Shown here: piece after piece, positions 27,070 to 36,173 of the stretch
Numbering within the stretch: position 1 is the first letter of the stretch
Layout of the letters: each line of letters opens with the position of its first letter
Assembly: GCA_029248525.1 (NCBI GenBank)
Contig: JAQWJE010000013.1
Coordinates: forward strand, 88,043 to 152,042
Length of the DNA stretch: 64,000 nucleotides
Source of the DNA: Candidatus Binatia bacterium
GTDB lineage: Bacteria > Desulfobacterota > Binatia > UBA12015
Direction of reading: 5' to 3'
The notes under the pieces: model-generated
Database searches by the model: none
Told to the model about the DNA's origin: nothing
Seen by the model: the letters and a program-made list of their open reading frames with translations, nothing else
Program-made: the position numbers and the translations under genes

Positions 27070-28239
27070 ATGCAGGAAGTAGTGATTGTAGAAGCGGCGC
27101 GAAGCGCCATCGGTCGGCGCAAGGGAGCCTTTGCGGGACTTCAGGCAGCGGACCTCCTCGGGGCCGTTCAAAAAGCATGCATCGAGCGAGCCGGTATCGA
27201 TCCGTCCGAGGTCGGGCAGGTCGTTGGCGGTTGTGTTTCGCAGGTCGGCGAGCAAAGTTTCAATATCGCGCGCGTTGCCTGGTTGGCTGCAGGATTACCC
27301 CTCGAGGTCGCCTCGACGACAGTCGACAGCCAATGTGGATCGTCCCAACAAGCGATCTCGGTTGCGGCCGGACTCGTCGGTGCCGGTATCGAGGATGTTG
27401 TTCTCGCCTGCGGGGTAGAGACCATGACGCGAATCCCCCTTGGCGAAAATATGAAGGGTGGTTTCCCGATGACCGCTCAGTATATGGCGCACTACAAGCC
27501 CACCTCGCAGTTTCAGGGGGCCGAGCAGATTGCAAAAAATTACGGACTGACCCGCGAGGATGCAGATCGGTTCGGTCTGCGCAGCCAGGAACGCGCAATT
27601 GCGGCATGGAAAGCCGGACACTTTGACAAGGAAGTGGTGACCTTGCAGTCCCCGGTTCTCGATGAGGCGGGAAAGCCTACCGGTGAAATGGAAGAGGTGA
27701 CGCGAGACGGCGGCCTGCGCGAGACGTCGATGGAAAAGCTCGCCGGCCTCAAGGCTGTTCAGGAGGGTGGCATTCATACCGCCGGGTCCGCATCGCAGGT
27801 CTCGGATGGCGCGGCCGCGGTTTTGTTGATGTCCCCCGAGAAAGCAAAGGCATTGGGCCTCAAGCCTCGCGCCCGGATCAAGGCAACCACTTTGGTTGGC
27901 TGTGACCCCGAAGTGATGCTGGAGGGACCAATCCCCGCAACACGTAAGGTTCTGGAACAGACGGGCTTGTCGATTGGTGATATCGATACCTTCGAGATCA
28001 ACGAAGCCTTTGCGGCGGTTGTCATGGCTTGGGAAAAAGAATTTCAGCCGGATACCGATCGTGTAAACCCCAAGGGGGGAGCTATCGCCATCGGTCATCC
28101 GACAGGGTGCACGGGGTCCCGACTGGTGACGACGGCCCTGCACGAGTTGGAGAGGACGGACGGACGCTACGGCCTGATCTCGATGTGCTGCGGCGGTGGC
28201 CTGGGGACGGGTACGATCATCGAGCGTCTGGACGGCTGA
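27070..28239 (+). CDS. Acetyl-CoA acyltransferase (thiolase)
   Basis: 389 residues from ATG 27070, preceded by AAGGAG at ideal spacing; an upstream in-frame start at 26974 is rejected. It catalyses thiolytic cleavage or condensation of acyl-CoA. Active-site residues are Cys89 in SQCGSSQQA, the His in AIGHPTGCTGSR and the second Cys in SMCCGGGLGTG, with NEAFAAV in between. The family contains both degradative 3-ketoacyl-CoA and biosynthetic acetoacetyl-CoA thiolases, and the sequence alone does not separate them. It is followed by a Rieske oxygenase and a hydrolase on the same strand, suggesting catabolism of a ring or sterol-like substrate. Confidence 0.93.
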   Translation: MQEVVIVEAARSAIGRRKGAFAGLQAADLLGAVQKACIERAGIDPSEVGQVVGGCVSQVGEQSFNIARVAWLAAGLPLEVASTTVDSQCGSSQQAISVAAGLVGAGIEDVVLACGVETMTRIPLGENMKGGFPMTAQYMAHYKPTSQFQGAEQIAKNYGLTREDADRFGLRSQERAIAAWKAGHFDKEVVTLQSPVLDEAGKPTGEMEEVTRDGGLRETSMEKLAGLKAVQEGGIHTAGSASQVSDGAAAVLLMSPEKAKALGLKPRARIKATTLVGCDPEVMLEGPIPATRKVLEQTGLSIGDIDTFEINEAFAAVVMAWEKEFQPDTDRVNPKGGAIAIGHPTGCTGSRLVTTALHELERTDGRYGLISMCCGGGLGTGTIIERLDG

Positions 28240-28278
28240 AGGGCCGTTTGGTCTCGATCGGTGCGCTGAGGCGGAAGC

Positions 28279-29439
28279 ATGCAACGGGCAGAGCAGATTC
28301 GAGTTCTGAAAGAACTGCTTGGGCATATCGACGCGGGTACAAACGTCGATGCGGGAGGGATCCGCTACAATCCGAGTAGTGCCTACACCTGTGAGGAACT
28401 TGCTTCCCGCGAATGGCAGGAGTTTTTTCGTTCGCATCCACAGGTGATCGGGATGTCGCCTGATTTGCCCGAGGTAGGCAGCTTTCTCACGATGGAGGAT
28501 TTCGGCGTCCCCTTGTTGGCAACGCGAGACCGCGATGGGACTTTTCGCGCTTTTGTGAACGTCTGTCGACACCGTGGCACTCTGGTGGAGTCGGCCAGTC
28601 GTGGCACGAAACGTAACTTCGTCTGCCCTTTTCACGGTTGGAGCTACGATACGCAGGGCTCGCTTGTGGGCTTGCCCAAGCCGGAGCAGTTCGGAAAAGT
28701 GGACCGAAGCTGTCTGGGTCTGGTGGAGTTGCCGGCTGCCGAGAAATACGGCTTCCTCTGGGTCCACCCCGACGCTTCATTGGACGTCGATGATCTCCTG
28801 GGCGGTCTGGCCGACGAGTTTGCCAGTTGGGACTTCTCGAAACTGGAGCGAATCGAGGCGGATTTCTATCCGACGCCGATGAACTGGAAGTTTGCGATTG
28901 ACACTTTCGGGGAGACCTATCATTTCAAGGTCCTGCACCGGAACTCTCTCGCTCAAGTGTTTCAGGGTGATGTTCAGGCTTATGATACTTTTGGTCGGAA
29001 CCATCGTATGACCCTTTGCGTGAAGTCGATTCACGAGATGCGGCATACACCCGAGAGCGAGTGGCATATCAGTCAGGGCGGCTTTCCTGTCTACTACCTC
29101 TTTCCGAATATTCAGGTGAATGTCGGGAGTGCGGGAGTGACTTTGGTCCGCGTTTATCCCGTGCCCGGGAAGCCGACGGAATCGTTTTCGCAGGTGACCT
29201 TTTATATGTGGCCCGAAGCGGCGGTGCAGGATCCGGAATTCGCGCGCGAATTCCCTCGGATTTTCGGCCAAGTGATTCGCGACGAAGACTATGTGGCGGC
29301 GGCCTCGGCGCAGCGTGGAGCTTCGGCTGGAACACAGGAATATGTTCTCTTCGGGAGGAACGAACCGGCACTCCATCATTACCATAATACCTATCGGCAG
29401 GCTCTTGGTCTGGAACTCCTTCCGCTTCAACCCGCTTAG
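28279..29439 (+). CDS. Rieske [2Fe-2S] oxygenase, large subunit
   Basis: 386 residues. The N-terminal Rieske domain binds a [2Fe-2S] cluster through Cys96/His98 and Cys116/His119 (VCRHRGTLVE ... FVCPFHGWSYD). The C-terminal domain holds mononuclear iron with His215 and His220 in DTFGETYHFKVLH. These enzymes hydroxylate aromatic rings, quaternary amines or steroids using electrons from a separate reductase, which is not encoded nearby. GAGGCGGAAG precedes the ATG. The gap to the thiolase is 39 bases, so cotranscription is likely. The substrate is not predictable here. Confidence 0.93.
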   Translation: MQRAEQIRVLKELLGHIDAGTNVDAGGIRYNPSSAYTCEELASREWQEFFRSHPQVIGMSPDLPEVGSFLTMEDFGVPLLATRDRDGTFRAFVNVCRHRGTLVESASRGTKRNFVCPFHGWSYDTQGSLVGLPKPEQFGKVDRSCLGLVELPAAEKYGFLWVHPDASLDVDDLLGGLADEFASWDFSKLERIEADFYPTPMNWKFAIDTFGETYHFKVLHRNSLAQVFQGDVQAYDTFGRNHRMTLCVKSIHEMRHTPESEWHISQGGFPVYYLFPNIQVNVGSAGVTLVRVYPVPGKPTESFSQVTFYMWPEAAVQDPEFAREFPRIFGQVIRDEDYVAAASAQRGASAGTQEYVLFGRNEPALHHYHNTYRQALGLELLPLQPA

Positions 29440-29502
29440 CCGGATCGTTCCGGGGCCGAAAAGGGTTGGCAGTCGACCATCGGGTCGTGATTGGATCCCT
29501 GC

Positions 29503-30681
29503 ATGGAACTCGTATGGGATGAACGACCGATTGGAATGAGCTTTTGGCCGCAGGACGTCGATGCGCCGGCCGTCGCGCCGCGGCGTGAAGATATACGGAT
29601 TCGGACGGCCGATGGAGCTCTGGTGCGGGGCGTTCTGTGGACGCCACCGACCGGTGAAGCTTGGAAGACCGCAGTGGTATTATCGCACCCTCGTGGTGAT
29701 TTTTCCCATCATTATGCATGCCCGCTTCTGGCTGCGGCCGGCTATGCGGTGTTCGGCTTCGCCACGAGGTACCTGAATAACGACGCGGATTGCCTTCATG
29801 AAAACTGTGTTCTGGATGTCGTTGCTGCGGTAGAGGAAATGCGTTCGCGTGGTGCGGATCAGGTGATTCTCTTCGGGAATTCGGGCGGCGGATCCTTGAT
29901 GGCCCTGGCGCAGGCCGAGACGAAATGCGGTGACGCGTGGATCGGTTGTGCCGCACACCCTGGCGAAGGTGTTTTCATGGAGCAGGTGATCGATCCTTCG
30001 GTAGTCGATGAGGCGGATGCTCTGAGCGTAAATGCGGACCTGGATATGTACGACCCGAAGAATGGTTGGCGCCCCTGGCCTGAACCCTGCCGCTATGATC
30101 CCGCGTGGGTGGCACGCTACCGTCAGGCACAGCGGTCTCGGATCGAGCGGATCGACTCGCGAGCACGCGAGGCTTTGGCCATCGGGAAGCAGGGCCGCGC
30201 GGATGCACGCGGGGCTTCTGTGGGAAGCGACGATTGGCGAGACGGTCGGCGCCGAGGTCTCTACACCCCGTATATGGTGACGTATCGAACTTTGGCCAAC
30301 CCGGCTTACCTCGATCTTTCGCTCGAGCCTGATGATCGTCCGATGGGCTCTCTTTTTGCTTTCCCCGATCCTTTCGAATCGAACTATTCCAGTTTTGGAT
30401 TGGGGCGTGTCATGACGCCGCGCGGCTGGCTGTCGACTTGGTCGAGTATTTCTTCACCTGCACGCCTGGCGGATACGATGCCTCGAGTTTCGTGCCCGAC
30501 CCTGATTTTGCATCCGACCGCGGATACGGAGATTCGGCTTTCACAGGCGCGTGCGATTCGTGATGCAGCCGGCGCGGCGGACACGACCTATATCGAGTTG
30601 GAGGGGGCGCCCCACTACCTTGAAGGTCATCGAGTCGCGGCGATGGAGCAGGTGGCTGCCTGGATTGCCGAACGTTTCTAG
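29503..30681 (+). CDS. Alpha/beta hydrolase
   Basis: 392 residues from ATG 29503; TTG 29491 and ATG 29536 are alternatives and no ribosome site settles it. The hydrolase fold is supported by LSHPRGDFSHHY, the nucleophile elbow ILFGNSGGGSLM (Ser in GNSGG), the acid region LILHPTADTEI and the C-terminal His in GAPHYLEGH. A long helical lid with many Arg and Trp lies between. Esterases and dienelactone-like hydrolases of this type cleave ring-fission or ester products, fitting the Rieske enzyme upstream. Its stop shares a CTAG with the convergent GH2 gene. Confidence 0.85.
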   Translation: MELVWDERPIGMSFWPQDVDAPAVAPRREDIRIRTADGALVRGVLWTPPTGEAWKTAVVLSHPRGDFSHHYACPLLAAAGYAVFGFATRYLNNDADCLHENCVLDVVAAVEEMRSRGADQVILFGNSGGGSLMALAQAETKCGDAWIGCAAHPGEGVFMEQVIDPSVVDEADALSVNADLDMYDPKNGWRPWPEPCRYDPAWVARYRQAQRSRIERIDSRAREALAIGKQGRADARGASVGSDDWRDGRRRGLYTPYMVTYRTLANPAYLDLSLEPDDRPMGSLFAFPDPFESNYSSFGLGRVMTPRGWLSTWSSISSPARLADTMPRVSCPTLILHPTADTEIRLSQARAIRDAAGAADTTYIELEGAPHYLEGHRVAAMEQVAAWIAERF

Positions 30682-32564
30682 TCAGGCGTTCCGATGCCGG
30701 AGGTATGCTGTCGGGCGAATGCAAGAAGTTCCTCATGGGCTTGGGTGATCTTCTCGAAATCCAGTTTTTCGACGTCTCGATCGTAGGTCAGAAGGCCGTT
30801 CATTTCGATCTCGACATCCGTGATCTGGGTGTAGACCGCCTGGCAAAGACCCTTTTCGATCAAAGGTCGGAGCTTGCCCAACAAACGCAAATACTCGGCG
30901 GTCAATGCCTCCGGTGAGTCCATCATCCGGTAGACGAACTTTCGCTTTTCTTCCCAGGTGTGCCCGGGTTCGATGGATCCGAGGCCGCCATATTCCGAAC
31001 AGCCTTGTGCCCGCGCGTCTTCCACAGACGGCATTCGCGGGGAAGGGTAATGGTGGGCGCTCACGAAATCGCCCGCTCCCTGATCGAACCAGCCCGAGGC
31101 CGCGTCGACCGGGCGACTGCTGTCGATTGCCCGAATCCGCTCGACGGCATCGGCCGAGTTGAATTGGCCCCAACCCTCGTTGAAGGGCACCCAGCCGACG
31201 ATCGAGGGTACGTCGCGGAGTTGATGAACCATTTCGTCCAATTCCAAGTGAAACGCGTCGCGGTTGGCTTGTCCGGATCGGCCGGTACGCCAACGCATCC
31301 GGTCATCGCGGATATGCTTGCCCGTAGCGAGGTGCCAGGCCATCGATGCGAAAAACGGAGTTCCGACAGGTCCGCATGGCATATCTTGCCAGACAGCAAG
31401 GCCGAGTCGATCGCAATGGTGGTACCAGCGCATCGGTTCGACCTTGATGTGCTTGCGCACCATGTTGAAGCCCATCTGGTGGATCTGTTCGACATCGAAG
31501 CGAAGCGCTTCATCGGTCGGGGCTGTATAGAGGCCATCCGGCCAGTAACCTTGATCGAGAGGGCCGAGCTGAAAGACCGGGTCGCCATTCCATTGCAGGC
31601 GCGGTTTCCCGTGAATGTCGAGGCTTGTATCAAACCATCGCAGGGCAAAATAGGATTCGATCGTATCGAGGACCTGTTCGCCACGGCAAAGTTCGGCACG
31701 AAGGCCGAAGAGATGTGGATCCTCGCGGGACCAGAGGCGCGGCGCTTCCGGGCGGAGTGCCAGGGTTCCGCCGGGGGAGGTCTCGCCGAGGGCGACGACT
31801 TGGGCGGCGCCGCCACCTTCGGGAAAGGCGTCGGCGTTTGCGGTCAGCCGAATGTGCAGGCCTGCGGCATCGCCCGAGATCTCCGGGGTGACGAGAATTT
31901 CCTCGCCGCCTGTCTGCGGCTCGAGGCGCAGCTTGCGGATCGAGGCGTCAGGAACAGCCTCCAGCCAGACGCTCTGCCAGATCCCCGAGACCGCGGTATA
32001 AAAAACAAGCTTGGGGCGCAGAGATTGTTTGCCTACAGCCTGCCCCTGTTGTCCGGTCGGATCGACGATGGCCACGCGGAGGTCGTTGGAGGCATCGCGC
32101 CGCAGCTCGTCTGTAATATCGAACGAGAAGCTGCCAAAGCCGCCCCGATGAGCGCCGATGATTTTCCCGTTGATCGTGACCTGCGCCTCCCAGTCGACGG
32201 CCCCGAAATGGAGGATCACGCGTCGGTGATGCCAGCTCTGCGGCACCGAAAAGGACCTCTGCATCCAAAGGCATTGCCCCGGTTTGAGGGCTTCGCCTAT
32301 GCCGGATAGCGAGGACTCGATCGGAAAGGGAACCAGGATTTCTCGATCCTGAAGTTCGGTTGGTGCACCAGCGCGCGTCGTTCCGAAGCGCCAGAGCCCG
32401 TTGAGCGACCGCCAGCCCGAATCTCCCTCGGGGCCCTCTCGAACGAGCTGAGGGCGCGGGTATTCCGGCAGAGGGTTCTCCGGGCGCAGATCCTTCGCAA
32501 AACGGCTTTGCAGAGGGTTCCGGGCGGCTTTCCATTCGTACTTGGCGGTCTTTTTCATGGGCAT
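30678..32564 (-). CDS. Glycoside hydrolase family 2 protein
   Basis: 628 residues from ATG 32564 (ATG 32558 is equivalent); a longer frame to 32717 would overlap the divergent gene. The GH2 layout is complete: sugar-binding jelly-roll (LNGLWRFG, VPFPIESSLSGI, LHFGAVDWEAQVTINGK), Ig-like domain, and a TIM barrel with acid/base Glu463 in FNEGWGQF and nucleophile Glu524 in CSEYGGLG. The motif KHIKVEPMRWYHHCDRLG is typical of beta-galactosidase/glucuronidase relatives. No signal peptide is seen, so it is cytoplasmic and acts on imported oligosaccharides. Sugar specificity cannot be read from the sequence. Confidence 0.92.
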   Translation of the reverse strand: MPMKKTAKYEWKAARNPLQSRFAKDLRPENPLPEYPRPQLVREGPEGDSGWRSLNGLWRFGTTRAGAPTELQDREILVPFPIESSLSGIGEALKPGQCLWMQRSFSVPQSWHHRRVILHFGAVDWEAQVTINGKIIGAHRGGFGSFSFDITDELRRDASNDLRVAIVDPTGQQGQAVGKQSLRPKLVFYTAVSGIWQSVWLEAVPDASIRKLRLEPQTGGEEILVTPEISGDAAGLHIRLTANADAFPEGGGAAQVVALGETSPGGTLALRPEAPRLWSREDPHLFGLRAELCRGEQVLDTIESYFALRWFDTSLDIHGKPRLQWNGDPVFQLGPLDQGYWPDGLYTAPTDEALRFDVEQIHQMGFNMVRKHIKVEPMRWYHHCDRLGLAVWQDMPCGPVGTPFFASMAWHLATGKHIRDDRMRWRTGRSGQANRDAFHLELDEMVHQLRDVPSIVGWVPFNEGWGQFNSADAVERIRAIDSSRPVDAASGWFDQGAGDFVSAHHYPSPRMPSVEDARAQGCSEYGGLGSIEPGHTWEEKRKFVYRMMDSPEALTAEYLRLLGKLRPLIEKGLCQAVYTQITDVEIEMNGLLTYDRDVEKLDFEKITQAHEELLAFARQHTSGIGTPD

Positions 32565-32715
32565 CGATTCGGCGCCGAGGACCACCAGAGCTCTCTCTGC
32601 GTCCCGGTGGCGCGTGTATGCATGTTTTGGTCGATCGCAGGCGGGAAGGCAACGAAAACCTGCCCTCGTTTTTGCCCCGGTTTCTTCCGCCACTGCTTCG
32701 GGGTAGATCGGGACC

Positions 32716-33318
32716 ATGGCAGACGTCGAAAGGAATCTCCTGGGAGAGCGGTTTACGGAGGCCTTTGCCTACGCCGCGAGGCTTCACGCTGCACAGCGGC
32801 GCAAGGCCAAGGAAACCCCATACCTCGCCCATCTGATGGCCGTGTCCTCGATGGTTTTGGAGTGTGGCGGTGACGAGGATGAAGCGATGGCGGCCCTTCT
32901 CCACGATGCCGCAGAAGATCAGGGCGGCCACGCCGTCCTGGACGTCATCGGGAGGCGTTTTGGCTTGCGTGTCGCAGGCATCGTTGCCGAATGCAGCGAC
33001 AGCTTGGTCGACGATACGGTTGAGACCAAACGTCCCTGGCAGGAGCGCAAGGAGGAGTTTCTGGCGCGACTGGTCGATGCGTCTCCGGGTTGCCGTCTTG
33101 TGACGGCCTGCGACAAGCTCCACAACCTGACCGATGTTCTGGCCGACTATGAGGTGGTCGGCGAGGATCTTTGGCCTCGCTTTAGCGGCGGGCGGGAAGG
33201 AAGTGCCTGGTATTACCGGGAAATCGCCCGGATTCTCGAGAAGGACGGGCACCGGGCCGCTCGAGAACTCGTGCGTGCATCGGCTCGGTTGGACGAGCGT
33301 TTGGGTCTTTTGGCGTAA
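32716..33318 (+). CDS. Small alarmone hydrolase-like HD protein
   Basis: 200 residues, a single HD domain of the RelA/SpoT-hydrolase (MESH1-like) type: YAARLHAAQRRKAKETPYLAHL, ALLHDAAEDQGG, then KLHNLTDVLADY. No synthetase, TGS or ACT domain is present, so it would only degrade (p)ppGpp or dephosphorylate a related nucleotide such as NADPH. It diverges from the GH2 gene with a 151-base gap. It is probably cytoplasmic. Activity depends on Mn in the family. Confidence 0.85.
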   Translation: MADVERNLLGERFTEAFAYAARLHAAQRRKAKETPYLAHLMAVSSMVLECGGDEDEAMAALLHDAAEDQGGHAVLDVIGRRFGLRVAGIVAECSDSLVDDTVETKRPWQERKEEFLARLVDASPGCRLVTACDKLHNLTDVLADYEVVGEDLWPRFSGGREGSAWYYREIARILEKDGHRAARELVRASARLDERLGLLA

Positions 33319-33397
33319 TTGCGCGGGGAAGTTCGTCGAGAAAGTTCGCGACAGGCGTATTTGCCAACGATCCGAATCGTGGTTGGATATAGGCAGT

Positions 33398-34693
33398 ATG
33401 CGCTGGTTTTTGAAAGATAGTGTCCTTCGCGGGTGGTTGTGGATTCTCGGTCTCTTGCCCGGCGTGGGACTTCTCTTTTGGTCTTCCTACCCGCTATCGC
33501 GGCGGCTGGGTCTGATTCTCATGGGCCTAGTGGCATTTGGCGGCTTCGCCTGGGCGAGACTCCGCCTCGATCGGACCTTGCAAGGTCAGTCGAATTGGAA
33601 CCTGCCGGGCCAGATCTACCGATTGCTGAGTTGCCCGTTGGATTTATTCATGGTGGTGCAACTTGTCGCGGCACGAGGGGCAGCGGAAGGACATTGGATG
33701 GGGGGCCCGGGTTTTATGTGGGTGGGTCCGGTTTGGTATAGCGCCCATGCGATTGTCTTTTTTGGCTATTTGTTCGGCGGTACGGGCCGCCGTTTGTGGG
33801 GACTGCTGCGGCGAAGTAGTCGCGGTTCGGTCCCGGCGGTGTCGCCGGAGCGGCGGAGATTTCTCGAAGGATCGGTTGTGGCCGCAGCAGGTATTCCTTT
33901 CGCGATCTCGCTCTCGGGAGTGGGGACATCCTATGATTTCCAGGTCGAGGAGCGCGAGATCTATTTGCCGAACTGGCCACGCTCTCTGGACGGTCTCCGC
34001 GTTGCTCATTTATCCGATATTCATGTCGGTGGAGCGATGGACGCCATCCGATTGCAACGAGTGGCTGACCTGACCAACCAGGCAAAGCCCGATATCGTCA
34101 TGCACACCGGAGATTTTCTGACCCATCGTGACGGGGACTTTGATGCGCCGCTCTATCCGGCGCTTGCGAAGATTCAGGCACCTCTGGGCCAATGGGCCTG
34201 CCGGGGGAACCACGATTTTGACGACCCGATCGGATTTCCCCGCAAGCTGGGCGAAGCCGGAGTGAATCTCCTGCGGGATGAACAGGCGACCCTGAAATTT
34301 GCCGGGGAAGAAGTCCGCGTCGGCGGTCTGGATTATGTGGGGCGCGACCGAGATCGGGCACAGGCCTACGCTGCGAATACCCGCGGGATGGGACCCCATG
34401 ATGGTGAACCCCGGATCCTGCTGCTCCATGATCCGAGTCAGTGGTTGCACGTGCCGACGGGTGCCTCGAATCTCGTGCTTTCCGGGCACACGCATGGAGG
34501 GCATATCGGAATTCCCTGGGGTCAGGGTGCGCTCTGGACAGTGGTGGGCGCTGCGGGCTTTCCCGATCAGGGCGTCTTTATGCGCGACGACGAGACGCGC
34601 CTCTATGTCACCCGTTGTGTGGGTTTCTATGGGTACCCGCTGCGTCTCGGGATCCCCCCCGAGATTGCCATGCTGAATCTTCGCTCGGCCTGA
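33398..34693 (+). CDS. Membrane-bound YaeI-like metallophosphoesterase
   Basis: 431 residues from ATG 33398; an in-frame start at 33134 lies inside the previous gene. Four hydrophobic helices (about residues 10-145) precede a Tat-like motif (ERRRFLEGSVVAAAGIPFA), then the calcineurin-like domain with HLSDIHVGG, THTGDF-type MHTGDFLTH, RGNHDF and SGHTHGGHIG, all metal-binding motifs intact. The catalytic part resembles YaeI and the UDP-diacylglucosamine hydrolases of that group. Its active site would lie beyond the membrane if the Tat-like segment acts as a signal anchor. Ends 12 bases before the convergent rimO. Confidence 0.88.
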   Translation: MRWFLKDSVLRGWLWILGLLPGVGLLFWSSYPLSRRLGLILMGLVAFGGFAWARLRLDRTLQGQSNWNLPGQIYRLLSCPLDLFMVVQLVAARGAAEGHWMGGPGFMWVGPVWYSAHAIVFFGYLFGGTGRRLWGLLRRSSRGSVPAVSPERRRFLEGSVVAAAGIPFAISLSGVGTSYDFQVEEREIYLPNWPRSLDGLRVAHLSDIHVGGAMDAIRLQRVADLTNQAKPDIVMHTGDFLTHRDGDFDAPLYPALAKIQAPLGQWACRGNHDFDDPIGFPRKLGEAGVNLLRDEQATLKFAGEEVRVGGLDYVGRDRDRAQAYAANTRGMGPHDGEPRILLLHDPSQWLHVPTGASNLVLSGHTHGGHIGIPWGQGALWTVVGAAGFPDQGVFMRDDETRLYVTRCVGFYGYPLRLGIPPEIAMLNLRSA

Positions 34694-34705
34694 CCGCCAG
34701 AGATA

Positions 34706-36082
34706 TCAGGCGTAGTCGTCGGCGGAGGTATCGGCGGGGGTATCCCTTTGCCCGTCCTCATCGAGCAGGTCCGCGATCAGATCGTATTCGGATGCCGCTG
34801 TCACGATGGCGCGCCGAAAATCACCGGGTTGGGCTGCGCCGTTGGCCAAAGTGATTTTGCCGTCGACGTCCGGTGCCTGGCCCCACCAGCGTCCTTCGAG
34901 CAGAAGATCCGTTTCTTCGCTGAGACCGTCAACCAGCACTTCGATTTCGGAGCCAACTTTTTGGCGCAGCCGAGCCGCGTTGAATTCACGCTGTCGGGTC
35001 AGCAGCTCGCGTTGTCGTTCTTCGACGACCTCCTCTGGCACAAGGTCGTCGCGGTCGCCGGCGGGAGTACCTTCTTCATGGGAATAGGCGAACACGCCGA
35101 GATGATCCGGCGATGCGTAGTCAAGGAAGTCGCAGAGCTCGCGGAAATCGGCATCGGTTTCACCCGGATGTCCAACAAGGAATGTGGTTCGCAGGACAAG
35201 TTCGGGGACCGACTGTCGCAGTCGATCGACGGTATCGCGCAAGCGCTGGCCGCCGTGGCCCCGTCGCATGGAGCGAAGCATATCATTGCTCGCGTGCTGG
35301 AAGGGCATATCGACGTAAGGAAGCACCGTCGGGTGTTGGTCCATCAGAGAGAGCAGGTCGGGGTCGAGTTTTTCCGGGTAGAGGTAATGGAGTCGAAGCC
35401 ATTCCAGATCGGGGATGTCGGCGAGAGCTTCTGCGAGGCCGGCGAGGTTGGGGCGCTCCTCGCGGTCCCTCCCATAGGCGATGGTATCCTGAGAGATCAG
35501 ACAGATCTCGCGAACGCCGGCATCTACGAGTGCCGTCGCCTCTCGAACCAGATCTGCGATGGGGCGCGAACGTTGCTTGCCGCGGAAGCCGGGGATGGCG
35601 CAGAAACTGCAGCTGCGATTACAGCCCTCGGCAATTTTCAGATAAGCGCTATGGCCCATTTGCGTCAGGATGCGAGGGTCTTCCGCCCGCATTGTGTAAT
35701 CCGCAGGGTTGCCCACCTGCATGCGCTCGGCATCCTGATCCAGAATCGGACCAAGTTTGAGCATATCGCTCGAGCCCAGAAGATGGTCAATTTCGGGAAT
35801 CTCGGCGCCGACCTCGTCGGCGTAACGCTGCGTCAGGCAGCCGGCGACGACGAGTTTTTCGCAGGCGCCCTCGGCCTTGTAGCGAGCCATCTCGAGAATG
35901 GTGTTGACGGATTCTTCCTTCGCGGGGCCGATAAAACCGCAGGTATTCACGACGATGACCTCCGCTTCGAGGGGGTCGGCCGTGATCGCGAGCCCGCGCT
36001 GATCAGTCACGCCAAGCATGACTTCCGTGTCGACGCGATTTTTCGCGCAGCCCAGCGACACAAAATGAACCTTCCGTGGCAT
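34706..36082 (-). CDS. rimO: Ribosomal protein S12 methylthiotransferase RimO
   Basis: 458 residues, normal length. The radical-SAM enzyme adds a methylthio group to the conserved aspartate of ribosomal protein S12. The N-terminal UPF0004 domain has Cys12, Cys48 and Cys82 for the auxiliary cluster; the radical-SAM cluster is Cys154/158/161 in EGCNRSCSFCAIPGF; a C-terminal TRAM domain follows (EIEVLVDGL). FVSLGCAKNRVDTE and PYVDMPFQHASNDMLRSMRRG separate RimO from MiaB. The tail is extended by about 25 acidic residues. A long plus-strand open frame over this gene (34748-36163) is a codon-bias shadow. Confidence 0.97.
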   Translation of the reverse strand: MPRKVHFVSLGCAKNRVDTEVMLGVTDQRGLAITADPLEAEVIVVNTCGFIGPAKEESVNTILEMARYKAEGACEKLVVAGCLTQRYADEVGAEIPEIDHLLGSSDMLKLGPILDQDAERMQVGNPADYTMRAEDPRILTQMGHSAYLKIAEGCNRSCSFCAIPGFRGKQRSRPIADLVREATALVDAGVREICLISQDTIAYGRDREERPNLAGLAEALADIPDLEWLRLHYLYPEKLDPDLLSLMDQHPTVLPYVDMPFQHASNDMLRSMRRGHGGQRLRDTVDRLRQSVPELVLRTTFLVGHPGETDADFRELCDFLDYASPDHLGVFAYSHEEGTPAGDRDDLVPEEVVEERQRELLTRQREFNAARLRQKVGSEIEVLVDGLSEETDLLLEGRWWGQAPDVDGKITLANGAAQPGDFRRAIVTAASEYDLIADLLDEDGQRDTPADTSADDYA

Positions 36083-36173
36083 TGGGGGAGTCTAGCACTC
36101 ATTGGCGCGTCGCGCTTTGCAAGCCTCCTGCCGCGGTTTGTCCTCGGGGGTCTGGATGCATAGGAGAAGATAT

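Noticed and set aside
30960..32309. Plus-strand open frame of 449 codons over the GH2 gene
   Set aside because: The opposite strand encodes a full GH2 enzyme with both catalytic Glu residues; the frame has no family features.
34748..36163. Long plus-strand open frame of 471 codons over rimO
   Set aside because: It is antisense to a complete rimO with all cluster cysteines and has no recognisable domain; high-GC codon bias makes such shadows common.
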